Assembly (NCBI GenBank): GCA_963693315.1
Contig: OY856186.1
Span: 377,916,656-377,980,655, forward strand
From: Diogma glabrata
Lineage: Eukaryota > Arthropoda > Insecta > Diptera > Cylindrotomidae
Direction: 5' to 3'
Length of the DNA: 64,000 nucleotides
The notes under the pieces are model-generated. The model did no database searches. It was not told where the DNA came from and saw only the letters and a program-made list of their open reading frames with translations. Each line of letters starts with the position of its first letter. The first letter of the stretch is position 1. This document shows, piece by piece, positions 58,895 through 64,000 of the stretch. The position numbers and the translations under genes are program-made.

Positions 58895-59440
58895 GGCTAT
58901 GTAATTGGCATAGATCTGTAAAAATATACACATAAAAAGTAATTTCATAGTTATATTGTTGGGTTTGGCATACCAAATAGTTCTTCGCTAGTATGAAAAG
59001 GGGTGCCACAAACTTGAATTCACTCGAGTTACTGTTAAAAAAAATAAAAGTTTTTTAATATTATAATAGAAACATTAAACATATCAAAAATTAAATGCAA
59101 TATATAAATTATTTTTTTAACTACTAACTTGAGAAATCGTCAATATTTCCTCGAATGCCCCATTGAGAAGTAATTTTTCTCAAGCTAGGTCAATAATAAT
59201 AACAAACAATTACCTAGGTTAATAATGACAAATTTTCTTTTATTTTTGATTGAAATGAACAAAAAAACACAAACAAATAATAATTGCATTGCTTTGTTTC
59301 GATTTATTTTTATGAAACTAAACTTCCAGGCTACTTGATATTTTAAGATATTATAAAAATGAAATGGAAAATGACTAATATAAATATCTAATGAAAGTAA
59401 ATATTATAATTAGTGTAAGCAGTTAAAAAAAATTCTATAT
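58895..59440. promoter_or_regulatory. 5' side of the transposase gene: intron acceptor and upstream region
   Basis: The acceptor lies at 58916-58918 on the minus strand, with a T-rich tract before it. The 5' exon and promoter must be further right but cannot be placed by eye. GTTGAGAAG-like and CATTGAGAAG words around 59163 recall the hairpin at 59443. Confidence 0.4.
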
Positions 59441-59442
59441 AT

Positions 59443-59548
59443 ACCTCGGTTGAGAAGACTAATATAGACCTCGAACATTATATCCCTCGGCGCTACGCGC
59501 CTCAGGATCTAAAAGTTCTCGGTCAATAATAGCCTACTTCTCAACCTT
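59443..59548. repeat. Imperfect hairpin element with GGCGCTACGCGCC centre
   Basis: CCTCGGTTGAGAAG on the left and CTTCTCAACCTT on the right, with further pairing of GACCTCGAAC to GTTCTCGGTC. The centre is GC-rich (CTCGGCGCTACGCGCCTC). It resembles the centre of a small inverted-repeat transposon. Confidence 0.6.
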
Positions 59549-59909
59549 GTTATATAATGTACTATTATATTATTAGCAACATAATTTTTTAAATATTCAT
59601 ATTATTCAGCAAATAACAATATTAATAGTAAATAAGTACCTATGTTGTCGACCAAAACGTAATCTATATTCAAAAAATGCAAGCAAATATAAAGGTTATT
59701 TTGCACCACTGCAAACTCCTAAATAAATTTTGTTAACTAAGTTTACAATTTCAATAATATAATTGTTTATTTTTGATATGTAGTTATATAAATGATCAAA
59801 ATCGATCTTCCTTGTAGAAACTTGAAAAAGAAAATTTTAAAAACAAGAAGTAAAAAATTTGAGTAAATACAGAACTTACTTAAATTGTCTTTTTATTTTT
59901 TGTGTCTAG

Positions 59910-60326
59910 AGGCTCGTTGACACCAAGTTAGTTTACAATCTGCTTGGCGGCGAGTTTAGAAGCAGGCGTGTTCGCTTATTAGATAGTGCCGATAACACAC
60001 AAAATGGTTTGCTTGCTCAAAAGTAAACAAGCTTACTTGGAAAATTATCTTACAAAGTTTGGTGATTCACACTAAAAAGTAAAACTTTACAATCATACTA
60101 CTAGCAACTACGATTACTTACGGCTAGTTTACCAGCCAACAATCGAACAAGCCAACAATCGCACAAGCCAGTGAGAGATTGTTTACATGAGAGAGAGATT
60201 GCTTACAATCATTCAATCATTCATGAGATTGTTTACAATCTGCTAGTTGGACAGTGAACATGTTGGCACTGTGCTAATTTACAATCTGGATAGTAGATTG
60301 TAAACTATCTTAGTGTCAACGAGGCT
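59910..60326. mobile_element. MITE, 417 bp, TIR about 32 bp
   Basis: The left end GGCTCGTTGACACCAAGTTA continues GTTTACAATCT. The right end is the complement of GCCTCGTTGACACTAAGATA plus GTTTACAATCT. The interior holds repeated ATTGTTTACAATC palindromes and GCCAACAATCG(A/C)ACAA twice. No ORF was seen. It lies in the intergenic region between the two divergent genes. Confidence 0.85.
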
Positions 60327-60365
60327 TAAAACCTGAAATCTGGACATAAAATATGATGAAATCTT

Positions 60366-60673
60366 TGTATAGGTCATTTTTGCATGTTGAGTATGCCCTG
60401 TGTATACATAGCATCCACAAAAAATCAGAATGTCTAATTAAAAATCACAATTGCATATCCATAATACACAAAATAAATTATGGATTTTCTTGCATAATGT
60501 TTATGCCATACATGTTTGTTATGTAGGTCTTTTTTGCATGTTGAGTATGTACTGTGAATTCAAAGTATCCACAAAATAATTCGAAATGTCTAATTATAAT
60601 CCCAAATTGCATATCCATAATACACAAAATAAATTATGGATATTCTTGCATTATGATTATGCCAAACATGGTA
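60366..60673. repeat. 154-bp tandem repeat, two copies, each with a hairpin
   Basis: TTTTGCATGTTGAGTATG recurs 154 bp apart (about 60378 and 60532). Each copy ends with the inverted pair ATCCATAAT...ATTATGGAT (60457-60485 and about 60611-60641). The copies are about 90 percent alike. Word content matches the subterminal regions of the transposon. Confidence 0.85.
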
Positions 60674-60804
60674 TTTTTTGTGGTGTCAGTGGTATCGCCG
60701 ATTTTTATATTATAAGGTCATATAAACGGATGAACATCCAAAATTATATATATATAAATTACATCCCATACACGAAAGACAGCAAGAAAATAACAAACAC
60801 ATAT

Positions 60805-60940
<136 letters not shown>

Positions 60941-61007
60941 CATACACATATATATAATGTAAATACGTAACGTACTGCAATTTTGAAAATAAAGAAAAAC
61001 GGCACTG

Positions 61008-61247
61008 CACTAAAAAAAAACTAAGTAAATTTTACAAACTTTTTATAAATATACAACTCACAATTTTTTTTGTAAGTTTACCAAAAATATTGTAGAATAC
61101 CTAAAAAATTATTTGAATAAACCAAAAATTTATTTGATGTATAAATTATTTTTGGATTTGAAGGAAAAAAATGGTAGTTTTATCATTTATTTTGTGTGTT
61201 GTATATTTATAAAAATTCTGTAAACGGTACTTTTATTTTTTTGAGTG
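61008..61247 (+). mobile_element. CACT-ended MITE, 240 bp
   Basis: The left end CACTAAAAAAAAACTAAGTA and the right end (complement) CACTCAAAAAAATAAAAGTA are similar. The arms continue through TTTTTATAAATATACAAC on both sides, about 55 bp in all. A truncated relative lies at 41558 in the opposite orientation. TG occurs just outside both ends. It sits about 210 bp upstream of the SAM gene start codon. Confidence 0.8.
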
Positions 61248-61456
61248 TGACTCTCAGATATTCATTTGTTTAGATACATAACGCACACGTGTTTTTTTTC
61301 ATAATATATCAAGCATTCGTCGCTAATAGATCGATATACTTTGCGCGTGTGAATTATTTTGCATTTGAGACAAACATTAAATTCGTAAGGCACATTTAAA
61401 ATAAATATTTATAAGTTAAACTTTGTTTTCGTATTTTGAAGTATACGGTCTTAGAA

Positions 61457-63404
61457 ATGTATACTCAAGCAGATATTTGGTGCGAGGACTCTGTTGTGGA
61501 ACAGCTTCTTCGTTATTTTAATATTACAAATGAGAAATCAATTGCAAGATTCAAAGGTAAGTAAATATGTTTTTATACAATATCATTATATTTAACTAAT
61601 ACTCGACAATATCACACTTAACCTAATTTGTTTAATATTTTCAGAAGAAAAGATTGAATATTCGTGGTTTGAACATTTGACCGAACGAGAATTGGAAATT
61701 CTGCTTCCTACAATCCGAGAGCGGGTACAATTTCGGATAGGACTAGCTGCCTTCAAAAAACTAAACAAAGATATCGAGATCATTTCCACAGTCGATGAAA
61801 AATCAAAATCGGAAATATCGTTTTTGGTAAGTTTGTTTTAAAACTTGTGCTCTAACTCAATTTGAACTAAACGAAAATATATGGAAAAGGATTTGAAAAA
61901 GCTGTTGGACAAGACCGCACGCGGAAAAATGATAATGGACGGTTATCAGAATAATGGGATCCTCAGCTCAGAGTCACGCGTTCGGCTAGTGGACATAGTT
62001 GTTGACGAAGTATTCCGATGCTCATACCCGAAAGGAAACTCGACCATGAAAATTCTCACTGAAAAAATTCGCCAGTTATTTCCAAATGAGGAAGAGGTAA
62101 TGATTTTCCTTATATCAACATATAAATCGAGATTAAATTAACTATTTATATTTTTAGAAAATATATTACATTGCCCCGAAAACGCTGTCATCAAATCAGA
62201 CACATGCTAAAGGTATTTTAGCGAACAAGATACGAAATACGGCATCTAATTTTCGAGTTGGCAAAAAGGATAAGATCGCTGATACGGATGATCTATTTTC
62301 AGGTGTGTTTATGAATTTCATTATTTTAAAATATGCTTTTATTAATTAAATTTCTAATTGAGCAGATGTCTTCGCTGACATGGATGAAAGCGAGGACTTA
62401 CTCTGGCTTAAAATAAATACAGGACCCTGGGAAAAACTGTGCGAGAAATGGGAGGCTACTATTGATGCTCGACAACAGAAGTACTTCGGTAAATCAGTCG
62501 AAGAAATTATGAGCCAATGGCCCGTCCTTCGTGAGCCAAAAGCATTTGAATTAGTAAGTGGCTTTATCTAATTTTTATTTATAAAAAAACATATTATTTT
62601 ACTTTGAATTTAAATATTTATTTTTGTGTTTCAGATATCCATTGGTTTCAATTTCTCATATCCGGCGGCAGGCTTGCTCTTGGTCAAAAATTGGAAAGAT
62701 TTTGTAACCAATCTTACTGAGGTCCTTAGCGTGAAATTGAAGTCAAAAGCACACAAAGAACTACTGCATTCGCTGTGTAGTATAACCGATGTAACGAGTG
62801 ATCAGTATTATTATAAAACTACAATAAATAAAACCATTTATTAATACTTTTTCAATCATTTCATAGATTCTGCCGTTCTCAACACGTTAAAGTTGCTGTG
62901 CATTTCGATGCCAGCGGCTCAACGAACTCACGATGAAAGTGGAGGCAAATATTGGATTCCGAACAGCGAAGAATCTTTCAGGGGTATGGTGACAGTTTGC
63001 AAGGTGAGTTTGTTTGAAAATATACTTAAAAAAATATAATTTCATGAACAATATTACTATATTTATAGACCGAAGCTGAAGTCGAAACCCAATTGGACTT
63101 GCATCGATCTTCCAAAGCCAAGTTTAAGAAGACACTCCAACCCATTATTTTCTTCGTTGAAGACACGTCTAAAATCATCACCGCAGTGAATAACGCGAAA
63201 TTTTTGTCGGCCAATTTGTTGACGGCTGTTGACAATGTGTTCAAAGTTTATATGGTGCTCAATGCTGAGTACAATTGGGAGTCCCAGCACATTTGGGAAT
63301 TTATTCAACAATATTTGTTCGAAATTACTTCGAAATTTGACAAAAATTCTAAAAATATGTTGGCGCTCATAGCTGAATTGAAAAGCAAGAAGACAGCAGT
63401 TTAG
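61457..63404 (+). CDS. SAM-domain partner protein of the transposon, eight-exon intact gene
   Basis: Exons: 61457-61556, 61645-61826, 61890-62096, 62158-62302, 62366-62553, 62635-62779 (or -62797), 62867-63003, 63069-63404. Introns are 60-90 bp with GT...AG ends and phases that join without a shift, giving about 479 aa (485 with the longer exon 6). The intron-2 acceptor (GGAAAAG) is weak, as is the exon-6 donor. Residues about 12-76 look like a sterile alpha motif: RFKEEKIEYSWFEHLTERE, then LLPTIRERVQFRIGLAAFKK. Exon 3 has SRVRLVDIVVDEVF and KIRQLFPNEEE. The last exon holds FKVYMVLNAEYNWESQHIWE, like the C terminus of multicopy SAM-bearing proteins I recall from fish and invertebrates. Its job is unknown; SAM domains oligomerise, so a transpososome or DNA-binding partner is plausible. 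Start chosen as the first ATG of the frame. No stop or shift was seen. Confidence 0.75.
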
Positions 63405-63430
63405 CATACTAAACTGCTGTATAAACATGT

Positions 63431-63456
63431 AATAAATGAAGTAAATATGAAATAAA
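63431..63456 (+). terminator. Polyadenylation signals of the SAM gene
   Basis: AATAAA at 63431-63436 and again at 63451-63456, 27 and 47 bp beyond the stop codon. Confidence 0.65.
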
Positions 63457-63469
63457 GAATTTTAAAATA

Positions 63470-64000
63470 TAAATGTGTCAAAGATATTGAATTTGGACTA
63501 ATTAATAATAAAATGGCATAGAGAAAATCACAACTTATTGCATAATAGGCAAACCCAAATATATTAGAAGTTAGCTATAATAAAGCATTCTCTCTAGGAA
63601 AATATTTATGTAATAATTAGTCACAATAGGTATACTCATCAGACAAAAATGTATTTAATACCAATTATTGAGTATTTTATACCAATTATTGGTATTATTA
63701 CAAATGGCACATGTCATAACAATTATGCCCGTGAACTATCTGATACGCAAATTATGTTCTATTTACTATGTACATATGTGCTAACGAGTATGTCCATAGT
63801 GAATACATGTTATATTTGGCTGCATAATAATTAGGTAATATTAAGTGCTTATTTATTAAATACAGAAATGAATGTTCATTATGCCATACTTTGTATATAC
63901 TCCTTAATTCATTTCCTAAATTTGGTATATTATAGTGATATTTTTGTCTTTCTACGTTAAGCAACATGTTCTTATTTATAGTCTAATGTGTATATTGTTT
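63470..64000. other. Right subterminal region, end outside the window
   Basis: AT-rich DNA with words resembling the left subterminal part in inverted orientation (e.g. GGCATAATGAACATTCATTT on the minus strand, TGTGTATATTG at the window edge, and ACCAATTATTG twice at 63660-63690). No outer terminal repeat matching the left side is seen before 64000. Confidence 0.35.

Overview
This is an AT-rich (roughly 70 percent or more) animal nuclear window. It is very probably from an arthropod, most likely an insect. The reasons are two BEL/Pao retrotransposons, several LINE families, introns of about 60-90 bp, many inverted-repeat DNA elements, and no bacterial-type gene organisation. I cannot name the species. 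I see no host housekeeping gene that I would stake much on. The window is a transposon-dense intergenic region with minisatellites and one assembly gap (200 N, 6690-6889).

Layout. 1-560: a 211-bp higher-order minisatellite. 2600-2775 and 6168-6689: LINE reverse-transcriptase tails. 6890-9410: decayed BEL/Pao element on the minus strand. 9365-10440: broken minus-strand gene of a PIN-like/CXC-type mobile-element family. 10500-24100: mostly low-gene DNA with tandem arrays (ACAACCT type, GT, two TTTAG arrays), dispersed repeats and a second LINE fragment. 24115-24604: identical 230-bp tandem duplication. 24912-26970 and 38583-39808: two copies of one repeat family. 27900-28810 and 37650-37830: possible isolated exons. 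30111-31545 and 34056-35110: fold-back and TIR elements, the first holding two tandem 64-bp palindromes. 43200-46805: BEL/Pao relic on the plus strand, split by a 132-bp palindrome. 47478-49680: LINE with endonuclease and reverse transcriptase, frameshifted and 3'-truncated. 50889-53763: DNA transposon with TIRs of more than 500 bp and a decayed transposase-like ORF. 54125-54659: fold-back element.

The most interesting part is 56000-64000. A long intact minus-strand ORF (about 788 aa: two C2H2 zinc fingers plus a CACTA/EnSpm-like DDE transposase core) stands head to head with an intact plus-strand gene of eight exons (about 479 aa: SAM-like domain at the N terminus plus a conserved C-terminal region). 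I read the pair as one autonomous two-gene animal CMC (CACTA/EnSpm-like) transposon. Its right end appears to lie outside the window. Both genes look open, with good splice sites and polyadenylation signals, unlike every other element here, so this one looks young or still under selection. Its shared 5' region holds a MITE, a 154-bp tandem repeat with internal hairpins, a long (AT)n run and a second MITE with CACT ends.
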